Below, one piece after another: positions 20,847-32,892 of a stretch of 64,000 bases of DNA (position 1 is the stretch's first letter; each line of letters starts with the position of its first letter). A model generated the notes under the pieces. The model was not told the origin of the DNA and searched no databases. It worked only from the letters and a program-made list of their open reading frames with translations. The stretch comes from Takakia lepidozioides (Eukaryota > Streptophyta > Takakiopsida > Takakiales > Takakiaceae), in NCBI GenBank assembly GCA_030704615.1, contig CM060732.1, positions 44,993,053-45,057,052 on the forward strand, given 5' to 3'. The position numbers were made by a program, and so were the translations under genes.

Positions 20847-22984
20847 GACAATGCACATTGCAAACTGTCGTGGGAGATAAACAGTGTCTTTGTCAGAATT
20901 GCCAAGTGGGGGGCAAGAGATGAAAGCGTTGGCCAAGGCTTTCACTAGCGGATATACACAGCTCACCATGGATACCGGACGATTGAGATGAGAGGAACAT
21001 TTCAAGTGGGAATGAAAGTTTGTAATCGCAGTGATGATTACCAATAAAGAGGCACACATCTACAAACTACAAACCTACTTGCCTTTTGTCCTGTTGCTCC
21101 ATCTTAGGTACTAACCATTGTTGGCCGGGTACCATGTTTTGAGCCCTCTTCCGGTCCCGGTTATGGCCTACTCCTTGAAAAAAGTGGATGGCCGGGGCAG
21201 GGTATAACAACAGGTTTGAAAAACATCTCGGTTACAGGTTCTAATTAAACACATGAATTTTTTCTTGTCCGGTTCTCAATCTACCGGTTATGCCATCTTA
21301 AAAATTGCCGGTTCCATGGTACCGGTTATGGGATTCATCCATTTTTACTTTTTTATTTTTTTCTAGCATTTTTGTGTATGTGTGTAAAACTACACAAGAG
21401 GGATGTGGCATGGTGGTAAGCCACTCATGTATTGGCCTGTGGGTCTCGGGTTCAAAAGTTCAACCCCTACCATCTATCTCTCTGCCTTCAGGCTGCCCCT
21501 GTAATACTCTAAGTTTATAACCATTGTTTTAGCCAAATGCTCAACTAATTAATTTCCTATTTACTTGGGCATTCTCAATGTTGTGCACCTAATCTCCTCA
21601 ACCATTGTAAACGTATTGTTACTAGTAAGACATAATCAGGATATGTCCATATGCAATAATCTTAACTGCCATCACCAACCCCTATACCTATATTATCTAG
21701 AACCGCCTCTACGCCATGCACATTTGCTCTGGATCCTGCTCCGGGTATAACACCCTTACAATTCCGATGCCGGTTGTCTAGCCGGTTAGGAAGCTCGATG
21801 GCTTTTGCCGGTTCCCTTCCATAGCCGGTTCCTCCTGGGGCTGCACTTTCCGGGTATGCATATGTGCATAACCGGCAAATAACTGTCGGGTATGCATGTG
21901 CAGATGCCATACCCGGCCAACACTGGTACTAACCGCATTGTATGTTATACTTGGAGATGCAGGGCCTTGCTGGTACCAGTACCAACTAAGTTAGGTTGAT
22001 ACATCAACTTGGATAGGCTATCGCCACCACAGTAGCCATGACTGTTGTGTAGTGGCTGGGCGGCAGGGACATGACAATTTGTGAGTGCAGCTGGAATGAT
22101 GGGACCTACTCTTGTGCACTTCTGAATCTAATTAACAACCCCACTATACCTGCTACCCACCTTCTTAGGTCAAATTGCAGATGATGAATCATAAAGACAA
22201 ACGGATAGCTCTGGATTGATACCACAATGGATGACCATGAACTTAAATACTTAGAATCTGTGGTTTCCTTTTCATGGAAAAGAGGAACGCATGTGCTTCC
22301 ACAAAGTAGCAAACTCTTCCCACACGCATCTTCCTTCTTACTTCTGTGACTGCCCACCACCCTCAAATCTGAGGTGGGACTCCAGGTGGCTACTAACCGA
22401 ATGGTGGCTAGGTACTTCAGCAAATGTTCACCCCAGACTGCGTAGTATTGAAGTGTACAAAAAATTATGAATACAAGATAGATGAATGAAGGCACTAGTT
22501 GGGAGCTGGAAGGCTGTTAATTTACCCAAAGTTTGAAATCCATCTGCAGCGGGCATGGGCAGCAACTTCGCATGTAGCTGCCAAGGCCATGCATTGTAAT
22601 CTTCCTTGAGTGTAACATCTTGCAATGTCTCATAAGAGCTTTACACTGTAATGACCAATGGTGAGATAGTTATGCTTGTCATATGCCAGCCCCCCACACC
22701 CTCCTCTTTCTCACTGCCTTTCCAGTCTGTCATAATTGAGCCATGATACCATAGCACACATCATCAATGTGTTGGTCTGCGTCCATCTCAGCTGCCTCAG
22801 CTGCTTAGGCATCTTCAAGCAGAGTCTGAGGCTGCACTAAAGCTTAAACAACATTTGAGAGGAAGAGACATTCAAAATTTATCATCACACCTACATTTTG
22901 CAACTCAAAATAGTTGTTTTCCCTGAGGAGATGCAATTCATGGCTGTATGTAAATCGTAACCAAGAGGGCCACGTGACCAAAGA
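20847..22984. other. No protein gene recognised between the non-LTR element and the transposase-like gene (copy 1)
   Basis: Apart from the tRNA-like segment and the ccggtt-rich stretches, only short unsupported frames are present. The minus-strand 108-codon frame at 20733-21059 is identical in both duplicates, as expected for a recent copy, but has no recognisable features and overlaps the hairpin-rich end of the non-LTR element. Confidence 0.4.
21400..21510 (+). mobile_element. tRNA-like (possible SINE) segment, copy 1
   Basis: The phrase 'tggcatggtggtaagccactc' resembles an RNA polymerase III A box. About 45 bp later 'gggttcaaaagttcaacccc' resembles a B box. There is no full tRNA cloverleaf. 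Such spacing is typical of tRNA-derived SINEs. The flanks (21110-21340 and 21740-21930) are rich in 'ccggttatg' and 'gggtatgca' motifs. The counterpart in copy 2 is 38161-38275. Confidence 0.4.
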
Positions 22985-25900
22985 TCACTCATCACTATCA
23001 TCAATGTCCACACAGTCTTTCACCAGCTGCTTCTGCCGGACAACAGCCTCTAGCTGGCGGAGCTCATCTATGCCCTGCCATAACCTTCTATCACTAACAA
23101 GCTTGCTTTCCATTAGTCGCGCACTGCAGCCTGTGTACAAAAATAATTCACTCACTCAAAATAAAGTGCAGAACAGATTGATGCAAACAGCTCTACTTAC
23201 TCCTGTAGAGCTCAAGTGAGGAACAACCTCAAACTCTAAAGAATTTTGGCAAACAAGATCAAAAGAGCCATGGCTTCCTCATGACACTTAGTACCTAATA
23301 TATTCACCTAATATTCAAAAACAGGAAAAAAAGAAAAACCCACCAGCACTCTAACTGCACATCTCAATGAAAGAACAAAGAGGGAACTTTGTAAGGTCCA
23401 TGAAATACCATAAAGAGCTTACGGATAGTCACATAAGAAACAAAGAAACAAGTACAAACTAGACGAGACATCATCACTTTTCCTTCCACTATCAATCTTA
23501 ATTGCACCCTTAAGATATCCACAATTTTTATATCCTTGAGTTTAGGATATAAGATAGGTGGAAACATTACCTGCAGCGGCACATTGACACGAACCCTCTG
23601 TTTTGTGCCTCGCTAAGTAGCTTGTGGCCACCCCTCGATCATAAATATGATGACAATCCTCACAGCAGTTCATTCCAAGCTTAATCCAGGTACCTGATGG
23701 TCCAACTCTCAACATGATGGCCCAACGCTTCTTCGCTTCTTGAGGAAGAACTATACCATAGGATGGTCCAAAGCTCAAGTTCTTCCGAAAGAAAGCAGCC
23801 GAGGGTTCTTGGGCAATTCAAGAAAACTGTGATCAGTAATCTCTGATATCATCATTGAAGATGCCTTTCTACCCTACACTTCCATTCATTTATTTTGTGC
23901 TTCCCTATCTCAGACTGGTTGGCTACATGTCTTGTTCCCTCATACACAGCTGCGCAAGGCTCCCAGATTGGTTGTCTCCACTGCACCTGTCGTGTTCCAC
24001 CAAGCCTCGATGATAGCAAACTTAACCTCCGCGTCATCAAATGTAGGTGCATCCTTCCACGCCGTACAAAGGACACGGTGTTCAACTTGGAATGAGCTAG
24101 CAACAAATTTGGTAGTGTAGTGAGATCCAATGGAATCCACAGGATGTCTCTTTCCCCTCCATTGGAACATTGGGGTCCTCACCGTACACACGCTGCACCG
24201 TTGCCCAGTTGGCCCGAGCGTTGTCTGCCATGAATCCCCTCAAATTGGGCTCTGGCAAACCTACCCTTGCCATCTGCTAGTTTATGCCCTCCCACAGATG
24301 CATCTCCGACTGTGTGTCCTCCCCTTTCATCTCCCAGATTGCAATCGTGATGAGCCTCTTGGAGTGATAGTTATAAACATGCGCACCCATGGTCACCCAC
24401 TGATGGTTTGTAATTCACTTGATGTGGTCAAACATCACCCAAACATTCCAATTGTCATGCGAGTGACCAACTCGACTCGACTCCCAGGCCCATACGTTGA
24501 CATTTTAAAAATGTAACAACGATCGGATTCGCTACCTTGCCTTGGAAACCTGCTACCTTGGATGTAGTCATATCCAGTCCTCCGTTTCACCTCCAGGATT
24601 GAGTGCATGTCCGACACTCGGCCGAACTCCTGCTTGCAAGATACGATATGATTCCGCATATTCGGACTACAAACGTGCGAGACGGACTCCAACAGGTCAA
24701 ACATATCCTCTTCGTTCAAGGGCACTCGGTTTAAACCCTCTTCAGACATGATTTTTCCAAGAGCAATCTTGTGGGCTACCTTGAGCTGAATATGCTTTGG
24801 TCAGGCTCCGGGGCTCAATTTCACCTCATCTTTTATGATGTCGTGTGCTTCCTGCAGAGCCTCCCGGATGTTGCATCTCACCAAAGGGTGGCAGTGGACC
24901 CCAACGTGTATGCAAGCTCTAGTCAAGTCCGGGAGCAAATGGATTACATAATATTGCTTGGCTCTGCACATGGACATGCACGTCGGTGGTTCTTTGCAAT
25001 GTGCGCACTTGAAAGTACCCGTCGGAGCTTGGCTGGAGACAATGAATGGATGATGGGTTGTGCCAATCCAATCCGTCTTGTTTCTCCGCCCTCCTTTGGA
25101 GAGAAAGTGGAAGCAGGGGGGATTGAGGCACTGCAACTTCCCCGCACAGAGGACGTATCGTACACGAACACCATCAGCAATTTTCGTGCTACTGGTCTTC
25201 GTCACACACCAGGGGTGTCCGTGATGCTTTCGATCCCTGTCTGTTAACATCCATGAGGCTTTGTTTGACGAAGTAACACGTGGAAACTCAAAGATCATAT
25301 TACCATCGACTTCGAGAGGCAGATATGTTACCTTCATAACTGGAAATTTGGCATAGTCGAGAGCAGCCAGCTCGGAGCGAGAACCATCGAGGTGATGTTG
25401 CCGTAGGAGCTGCATAATGGACCGAGTTGGAGCTATGCTCGAGAGTACATGCGTAGCACCTGCAGAGACGTCCATGTCGGATTTGAACGACCGTGTGGAG
25501 GACATGGGGACCTCAATGCACTCATCTTCCTCGTCGGAAATGTCGAATACCTCCACACGAGAAGCTATGGAGGGTCTTGATGGTCCAGGTTGGGAATGAT
25601 TATCGTTGCATACCTCTCTATTGGCAGTGGCCGCCTGTCGGTTTCCCGACTCCTTTGTGAATGGTGTCGGAAGCGACTGATTCGGAAAGGGAATGGGCAT
25701 TCCCACAGCTCGGTACAAGATGGTGTCTGATGGAGGTAAGTGCCACGCGATTCCGCAACCTCCGTCGTTACCTAGCACGACAATGGTCTCATCAACCTGT
25801 CCAGGAACATCCTTCCTTGCTTCTTCCAAATAAAGTGTGCCTGGTTTGAGCTTGAATTTGGAACAAAGGTAAGTTTCAGTCACTCCGCAAAGTCCTCCCT

Positions 25901-26012
25901 CGTTTGGGATCCTGGCTCTCCCAAGTTGCGGAGGACAGCAAACTATAGTGTATGAATTGGGAGCGATCGAACACCGCACGAAGTTGGCAAGTATGAGACA
26001 ACAACAGACCAA
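22985..26012 (-). pseudogene. Transposase-like gene, broken, copy 1
   Basis: A 403-codon minus-strand frame (26012-24801) carries a Cys/His-rich region (CAGKLQC, FKCAHCKEPPTCMSMC, ACIHVGVHCHP). After a TGA (about 24801) the same frame stays open into QLKVAHKIALGKIMSEEG. Further pieces in shifted frames follow: VMFDHIK, HQWVTMGAHVY, GFMADNARANW, ETSCGFHW, AWWNTTGAVE, CCEDCHHIYDRG. A last exon begins at 23132 after a GT-AG intron (donor after 23573) and ends SDE at a stop in 22985-22987. The series resembles transposon-derived proteins, possibly MULE-related, that I associate with seed-free plants. It is recalled, not searched. Several stops and shifts make it a pseudogene unless sequencing errors are involved. 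Confidence 0.6.
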
Positions 26013-27440
26013 GGCTTAGTGACACCACATAATTGGAATTGCCGAGGCCATCGACGATTGGAAGTCGCACATTGAAATCGAGCAGAATGTTTCAAGATAC
26101 ATGCATGAAGGTGGGAGGTGTGATTCCATATCCTATATGTATAACAATGATGGCCATGTCGGCGACGAAATAACATCTCCTGACAGTTTTTCCTGAGGGT
26201 GGATCCAACAGTATTCTCGGTGCCGACATGAACGTTCACACTGACAAGTAGGCCTGGGCCCTAGCCTGAATCCACGGCGAACGCCATGCAGGACGGCCTG
26301 GAGGGAGTGCAGCTGCGATGGCGGCAGAGCTCGGGGCTCGAGAAAAACGCCACGAGGGGTGGGCCAAACCTAGGGCGGGGGTTTGAGAGGGTTGAGGGTG
26401 GAGTGGCCCCCCATGAAAGCAAGGCCGGGTAGCCAGAGGAGCTCCCAATCCCTGCGCCCTTCTGGGCTACGGCTCCAAATATCTTAGGCCTGCAAGCTAT
26501 GTCAAAGGTGTGCCATTTGAAGTCTTGGGCAAGGAACCTAAGGATGCGGTGCATTGGCTGATTGGCCTCAAAGTTTTTCGGGGACTTCATATGGAAGCCC
26601 GTGACATTTCAACCGGAGGGTTAGGGATTGACTGGCGGCTGATTTTTTTTTGTATAATTTTAGGCAAAGAGATTTTGGCCTGCCCAAAGAAAATGGCATA
26701 TTTTGACCCCCCAATTTGTCACTACAAAGGAGCCCACTAGAGAACATTTCAGAAAAAACTGAAATTTTATGAGGATGTGTGTTATCAGGTATGGAGCAAC
26801 ATTCTTGAGACTCTCAAACAGAAAAAATTAAAAATGCCCAAATACGAGCAAAAAAACTGCTTTTTTTGGCACCTAGTTCTTAGTGGAGATTTTTTTTGGT
26901 CCCCACTCTACACTTTATAATCTTCAGATCTGGCAGTTGGATTTTGGTGAAACTTTTTGTGGTAGGAGGTGGGGTAGGTGGAAAGTAATTCCAACGGTCA
27001 GTTTTACAGGGACACAGAGATTCTCTAGATAAAAAAAAAATTGTGGGCCAGAGTCATGTTTTTCCACGAGAGGGTGAAAATGAGTTTTGACACTTGAGGG
27101 TTAAGTGAATGTCGAACAAAGGTGTTGCAATTACAAGCAATGGTCAGTCCCATTTCAAATTGTATACCAAGCACAACCCATCACAACAGGAGGCCGTGGA
27201 GGCTTACAGCGGAGTCTCGTCTTGATGTTGTTGTCAGTGAAATACACACTAATATACCTCTATGAAGGTAATTGCGACAGAACAGTTGCGAAGACACAAA
27301 ATTCAAATTAAGTTTCCTTTTAATTTAATTCAACATTCTGTTATTCTCCTGTTCAAAAAGCATCTTCCAATCTTGAGATTCCCCGAAGGTCATCCATCTC
27401 CTCGGATGCATTCATTCATCCATGTATTGCTGGTTGGAGG
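26013..27440. other. No gene recognised (copy 1)
   Basis: 26230-26600 is GC-rich with minus-strand frames lacking motifs; 26640-27090 is A/T-rich and contains no frame. It may be the 5' flank of the transposase-like gene. The counterpart in copy 2 is about 42850-44270. Confidence 0.4.
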
Positions 27441-27448
27441 AGAAGGGT

Positions 27449-28352
27449 ATGCTGGCAAACCCTCGCGAGTCCGAGTCTTCGCGACGTGAGTTGAGAGGAG
27501 CACGAATACCTCATAGTGATTCTGCAACCTGTGATCAGCAAGGTATGTGTTTCGATCTAGTCATATGCTTTCTTACCTTGCTTCTTATTTTTTTCTTCCT
27601 TTACACAATTGTTCGTCATCTGCTTGGTGCTTGCACTTCGCTGCATCAGTTTCCTCGAGTGCATATCCTCGGACGATATGTGTTGTACTGTTAACGCTAT
27701 TTTTCTTTACTTCCTTGTCCTGTCTTTAAGGCTTCTGCGGTTACCCTAGCGGTTTTCGTTCCGACTACATATGTGTTATTTTGCTCGGGGTTTGTGGTCC
27801 GTGGTGTTTTCATGAGGGTATAGTCGCAACAATTGAAATGTCTAAGATTCTTATTTATTTTCTCTCCTTTTTTTTCTATCCTATGGAGCATTTTCTGCCG
27901 ACCTTGCCGTGCTGGCCTTTTGTTGTGCTGCAGTCCGCCGTTTGAACCGTTAGGATGCATACAATTCCCGTTTTTCATTTCCTGTCTTTTCTCGGAGGAA
28001 CATCTTCCGCCTTGCAATACCCTCGTTTGGTCGGTGCCCCTTTGTGTTGAGTCTCGCTTTGGTGCGTGTGCGTGTCTGTGTTCCTAGTATAAATTGTCTC
28101 GCTAAGAGGGAGAGAAGAGGGGGGAGGGTATGGCAGCAGGGCCAGAGAGTGAGACCTACCGCAGGCCAATGTGAAGAGAATTGTGAAAGGGAAGCTTGCG
28201 GAGCTCGCCCGTGCGCACTGGGAGGAGAGAAGGATATTCCTGTGAATAAGGACGCTCTTCTTGCCTTCTCTGAAAGTGCCAAGATCTCATTCCACTTTTT
28301 TTCCGCAACGCACGTCTCTCTGTTTTGTCAAAGATATCTTCCCGCTCATTTC
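27449..28352 (+). pseudogene. DPB4/NF-YB-like histone-fold gene fragment, copy 1
   Basis: After a good acceptor (taccgcag, ending 28164) the frame reads ANVKRIVKGKLAELARA. After a one-base shift it reads DIPVNKDALLAFSESAKI. Together these match the start of the histone fold of the DNA polymerase epsilon small subunit (plant DPB4/NF-YB11 type: RRIVK, then HKEALLAFSESARIFIHYLSAT). Copy 2 reads AKIFIHFFSAT here; copy 1 has an indel. A possible first exon (27449-27542, MLANPRESESSRRELRGAR) ends in a clean donor, AAG|GTATGT. It joins in phase to the shifted frame, not to ANVKRI. The second half of the fold is not seen, so this is a fragment or a damaged gene. Confidence 0.55.
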
Positions 28353-28689
28353 TGACTCGCATTGTGTCCTGCCACAATCTCTCTGTGGCTTGTGTTTTTC
28401 TGTCTCTGCATGTGGCTCTTTGTTCTTTCTTCCACAACTAGATATGAATCATAGAATGAATCAAAGGATGCTTGCTGTTCTTACCACCATCCCTGCGGAT
28501 TAGACCTGATGTGTAGAAGTAGGCAAAAGACATTTCTGAAATGGGAATCTGCATTGTTGTTGTCTTGGTTTTGTGTAGAGTATGATTGTGGCATACGTTG
28601 ACATACATATCTTTTTAGGTACTTTGCTGTGCAGTTTATGAGAAAGTGAAATTAGGAACTTGAACAAGTGCAATTTGTTGCCTATTCTT

Positions 28690-30640
28690 CCCCTAGAGAA
28701 CCTGAAAATCTCCTAGAGTCCACCAAAGCCATGCCCTTCTCCAAGCAACTTATAACTCCTGCAGGATAAATCGGGTATTGTTTGACATTGTCATAGGTGT
28801 GCCATGACTTTGGTGTCTCGCAGGTATCTGGACCATCTCTTGTTAACTCCAGTACAAGTTGTTTGAGCACCAACCCTCTGCCCTCCCCGAATCAACTGAC
28901 TCAGGTTGTCTTCCCCACACTGTGTCATAAGACAAAAACAAAGGTTGGTTTCCCTTCTTTTTTCCTTCACTGAATAATCTGGCTTAGAGTGAAGATCCCC
29001 ACAGCCCCTGTTTCTCAGAAAGCCAGCTCGGCCTTTGTGGAAACAACCTCTAGTACCCAGATCGACCTCGAGACGAGTACTTATATCTCTGCAAAATATC
29101 TGCATTGAGAAGCGTGATGCCTTAAATAGTTCCCCAGCTCTTCTCTGTCACCTTTCTTGTGTAGATTGACAATGATCCCCTGTCGCAAAAGGGGATCATG
29201 TCAGTCCTCCAGATAAGGTTAAAGAGAAGTACAAGGGCCTCTATGATGGGGCCGCCACCCTGCTTGATTAGCTTGTTGACTATGCCATCAGGTCCACCAG
29301 CTCTATATCCGTGTAAATGCTCAATTGCTTCCACAATCTTAGAAGAACTAATGGGAGCGTTGTAACCCTTTGAAATATACTCCAGGTCATCAGGGCTGTC
29401 TTGAATCGAAGGAACAGTTTTTTCCAAGTGCGTCTTTCCATTCTTCAAAGACCCCTCACAGCTAGAGCTAGAATGTTACCAAGGATACTGTAGTGAGTTT
29501 CAAAGGTTTGACAGTATCAACCATTGAAGTCACCACTCCACCCTTAGTAGTCCTCAGCGCTTGTACATGCTGACAAGTATAGACGTCGAAGGGCCAACCA
29601 GAATCCCTTGTCTTTACCACCATGGCGATTTGAGTTTATTTCATTGTATAACTTGTCCCGGTATATATTTTCTTCTGAAACCTTACAAGCTGACTGTTAT
29701 CTTGGCGGATCTGGTAGTACCTAGCCCACAATTTGTTTTGTTGACTTTCAAATTGCGGCAGTCTTTATAGAGGACTCGTCTCTCGGCTGAGTTTGATCTC
29801 ATTGGTCCACCAATCAATAGCTCTACTGCAGACAACTAGTGTCCTCCTATGATTCTGTCAGCCACAGAGGAGATGAAACTCTCCCAAGAATCCACAGCTC
29901 TTTTGACTTCATTTCTTGCACTGCCAGTCTTGGAGCGAATAGACAAATTGAGGGAGAACCTGTTGCAAGGCCTGGACATATTCAGCCTTGACTCTTTCAT
30001 TTTGGAAATTTTTGTATGTGCCACTTCCGAATCAAACATTTCACAGATCTTTTGGTGTTGGGGAAACATGTTTTGATCTTTAGTCCAAACCAAGATGTGG
30101 TCAGAGGTACTAATATCAGTTCTGTCAATCAAACACACTGGCACTGTGGGGAAACAAACTCTTGTCCACAATGATACCTGTTCTGTTCGTAATATCAAAC
30201 CATGCCGTAATGGTTTATCATGGATACCACGGTATCCCTTAAGCTTGGTAATCCACAATGGATGGTTCCTCAGTTTGGGCTTTCAGCTCAAAATGGGTGT
30301 TGAAATGATGAAGCTCCAAAAATATATTACAGTTTGGTAGGTCCATAAAATTGAGGATAGATGGGTAGATTCCCTTGTGATGTGTATGGAATTCAGCTTG
30401 TCAGCTTAAATGGGCATAAAGAACAGGTTGGTGGTTTTACAGGTCCATTGCATTAGGTCTCCTTTTGACCTATTATTCAAGGTTGAAAGTTAAAGTTCTT
30501 TGGGACAGTTTATTTGACCGTCTTCCATTAGAAATTCAGTTCATCCTCACCAAAAGGCCCAATGGTGGGGCATTGAAGTCACCCAATAAGACCACCTCAC
30601 CTTTGACAAGGAACTTAGCACAGTTCAGCTGGCAATTTGA
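28690..30640 (-). mobile_element. LINE remnant with APE-type endonuclease and reverse transcriptase pieces, copy 1
   Basis: On the minus strand, near 30610-30570, the frame reads VVLLGDFNAPP (the GDFN motif of the APE endonuclease). Near 30110 it reads DISTSDHILVW (the SDH motif). From about 29360 it reads VEAIEHLHGYRAGGPDGIVNKL with FNLIWRTDMIP and later GITLLN, which is fingers-domain reverse transcriptase sequence. The catalytic YxDD palm motif was not found. Many stops and shifts are present, and the 3' part is missing or unrecognisable beyond 28690. This is a different LINE type from the RNase H-bearing element at 18-20 kb. Confidence 0.75.
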
Positions 30641-30709
30641 TTGAGAGTAGGGGTCTATGTTCAATCACCACTTCTACTTTCCATATTGACATGTGTAAGC
30701 AACTGCAGG

Positions 30710-30982
30710 ATGATGGCGGCCATGCGGGAGATTTCAGTGCGCTTTCATGCTTTGGGTTTGCGAAGATTGGTGCCATCTAGGTTGTTCAGCTCCGATGATG
30801 TACCATCCGAGTCTGTGTACAAGAAGGTTGAGGAACTCGCTGCTGAGGTCTCAGAGCTGAAGATTCAATTGAAGAGGATGGTGGCTTGCGTGGATAGGAT
30901 GTTGCCGGTTTATTCTATGATCTTGACGCGTTCCGCCTTGGGTACTCACTGGGGGCGATCAGGAGTTCACGAGGACCCGTAG
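30710..30982 (+). CDS. Small ORF with mitochondrial-like N-terminus and coiled coil, copy 1
   Basis: The 90-codon frame starts MMAAMREISVRFHALGLRRL, basic and without acidic residues before SSDD apart from one Glu, like a mitochondrial presequence. It continues with a heptad-like helix (VYKKVEELAAEVSELKIQL). The 'ctgcag' just before the ATG could be an acceptor, so this may be an exon. The stop codon TAG (30980-30982) lies inside the left arm of the 80-nt foldback element, so that insertion may have shortened the protein. The frame is identical over nearly its whole length in copy 2 (47537-47809). The function is unknown. Confidence 0.45.
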   Translation: MMAAMREISVRFHALGLRRLVPSRLFSSDDVPSESVYKKVEELAAEVSELKIQLKRMVACVDRMLPVYSMILTRSALGTHWGRSGVHEDP

Positions 30983-31058
30983 AATTGCTCTAAAAATAAG
31001 ATGAGCTCCTCAGGACAGATGTCCTGAGGAACCCGTCTTACTTTTAGCGCAATTCTAC
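30979..31058. repeat. 80-nt near-perfect foldback (mini MITE-like), copy 1
   Basis: The arms gtagaattgc and gcaattctac are exact. Inside them ctaaaaataaga pairs with tcttacttttag (one mismatch), and cctcagg.aca with tgtcctgagg, leaving a two-base loop. Stem pairing is nearly continuous over about 37 bp. It could be a tiny foldback transposon or a hairpin RNA source. The copy-2 counterpart is 47806-47884. Confidence 0.9.
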
Positions 31059-31079
31059 ACTGCCTGGTAGTGGAGTGAT

Positions 31080-32750
31080 TTGTCCATTGGGGTGCACAGC
31101 AGGGGAGAAATGTATATAACAGAGATTGATGTTGGAGATACATGGCTGCATCCAGCCTATGTGCCCTGGCATCTGGTCACGTTGTAATTGGGGCAGGTTG
31201 GTCAAGCCCATGAGGAGACAGAGAACTGGAAGTGGAGATGCAAGCGGCTTAGCAAGGGGGTTGGGGGTTGGAAGCATGTCGAACTACTAGACATGCTGCA
31301 CAGGACCAGCAAAAATCCAGCAAGCCTCCTCAAGCACTCCTGTGGTCCATCTGTGCTGCCTGGCAGTGCCGTGAATCGGTGTCCCTTGCTGCTCACTGTC
31401 CTTGTGCCCAGCCACGTGCCATGGGTCCATTTATGTAGTACCAGCAGGGGAGGGAGGGGAGGGGAGAAGCAATGCGAGAGATGGAGAGACGCCACAACTT
31501 AGTTGCAAATAGCCTGCACCCCCTGGCATGTACTTTGCTGGTCCAATATTGATGCTTGAGTGAGTGCGAGTGATTTGGGGGTGCTCATTCGTAGTAGGCA
31601 GAGAGAGAGTGCTACTGTAAGGTAGGGGTTGATGCATGCTGTTGTCCTTCGCGGGTCTTCTTGTACTGCAAGGCAGTGAAGTTGATGTGAGTCTGTGGCT
31701 CGTGAGTACATTTTCTAGGTGTCGCAATCAACGACCAAGCTCTTGTATGCCCTGCTCTGCTCTGCTGTGCTGAATGTTGGTGAAGTGAAGCTGTGGTTCC
31801 GATATGGTAGATGTGTTGTGCAAGTCCAGCAACCATCCACGAAGCTTTCGATTGCAGGCCGCCTGTCCATAAACCATCCAAAGAACTGGAGTAAGAAGCG
31901 CATAACACTATGGTGTATTGAGGAAGGAGGCCTGGCTTGCAAGCAGATGCCAGAGCCCATGGAAGAAGAAATTTATTGGCGACCAGCAGATGCTGCACAT
32001 TGTGGAGGAGATAGGTGCAGCAGGTGTCTTCTTCCCTGGGACGACGGGAGTGACACCTGGGCTGCGGGTGAGGGAGGGATGAGAGATTCTGGGTTGCACT
32101 GCGACTTGAAGCGGGTTGGGGGAGAGAGGGGAAAAGTGCAGTGGTGGAGGCGGGGGTTGCACTTTGCGAGCGAGCATGTGCAGCAGCAGGGGTTGCAGGG
32201 GTATATGTTCTCGGACATAACCTTAAATTTTATGGGGAAGGACTATCCGCTCTATCGGATTATACTCTTGCAGTCTTCGTACTTCCATTTACTTCTCTCA
32301 GGCCCCTGGACAGAGTACAGAAAGCTGCAAATCGAACTGCAGATTGATGACCCTTCTGTGAGCGCGGAGGGACTGGAGATTGCCTTCTCCTACATGTATG
32401 GTATGAGCCCAGTTTTCATTGGAGATAATGTGATGGCAGCACTGGTCGCAGGGTGTTTTTTGTTGGATGGAGTTCTGTGACAAGTGTGCAGTGCATTGTA
32501 GCCAACTTGAGGGTGGACACTTTTGTTGCTTAGAAGCAGCTGTCCGAGTGGCATTGCTATGGCTGGTTTGCCGACCTGATAAGAAATGCTTGTTGGACAT
32601 TATTTGCCCGCATGCATCGCGCGAGGTCGTTCATCTCCTTCCAAAGCTTTCTTTGCAGGTGCTTCCCACCACTCCACTTCCCTCTTTACACCCCGCCATT
32701 CCACCTGATTTAGTAATCTCATCAGCCCCAAGTGTGGCATTCAATATGGT
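31080..32750 (+). pseudogene. BTB/POZ domain gene, damaged, copy 1
   Basis: The BTB domain is clear at about 32200-32460: MFSDITLNFMGKDYPLYRII, LLQSSYFHLLLSG, then IDDPSVSAEGLEIAFSYMYG. It looks like the BTB of germ-cell-less-type and related plant proteins, which serve as adaptors of cullin-3 ubiquitin ligases. The C-terminal part follows in shifted frames (CDKC, IVANLRVDTFVA, stop TAG 32531-32533, EWHCYGWFADLIRNACW, HASREVVHLLPKLSLQ). Copy 1 has T6 where copy 2 has T5 (about 32456-32461), which breaks the frame earlier. Upstream, 31719-32170 is open in the same frame (KLWFRYGRCVVQVQQPSTK) but has no known domain. The shared TAG suggests a true nonsense mutation. Confidence 0.65.
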
Positions 32751-32892
32751 TGGGGCAATCTGCGGGTGTGCATGTGCATAGCCCTATCCAGGAAGGTCTT
32801 TCCATTGCAGTGAGGGTCAAGGTCGGTGGAATTTAGGGGTTGTATGTGTTGCTCTTGCACATGACTCTGAGTTTGTCATTCAGAATTCTCGG

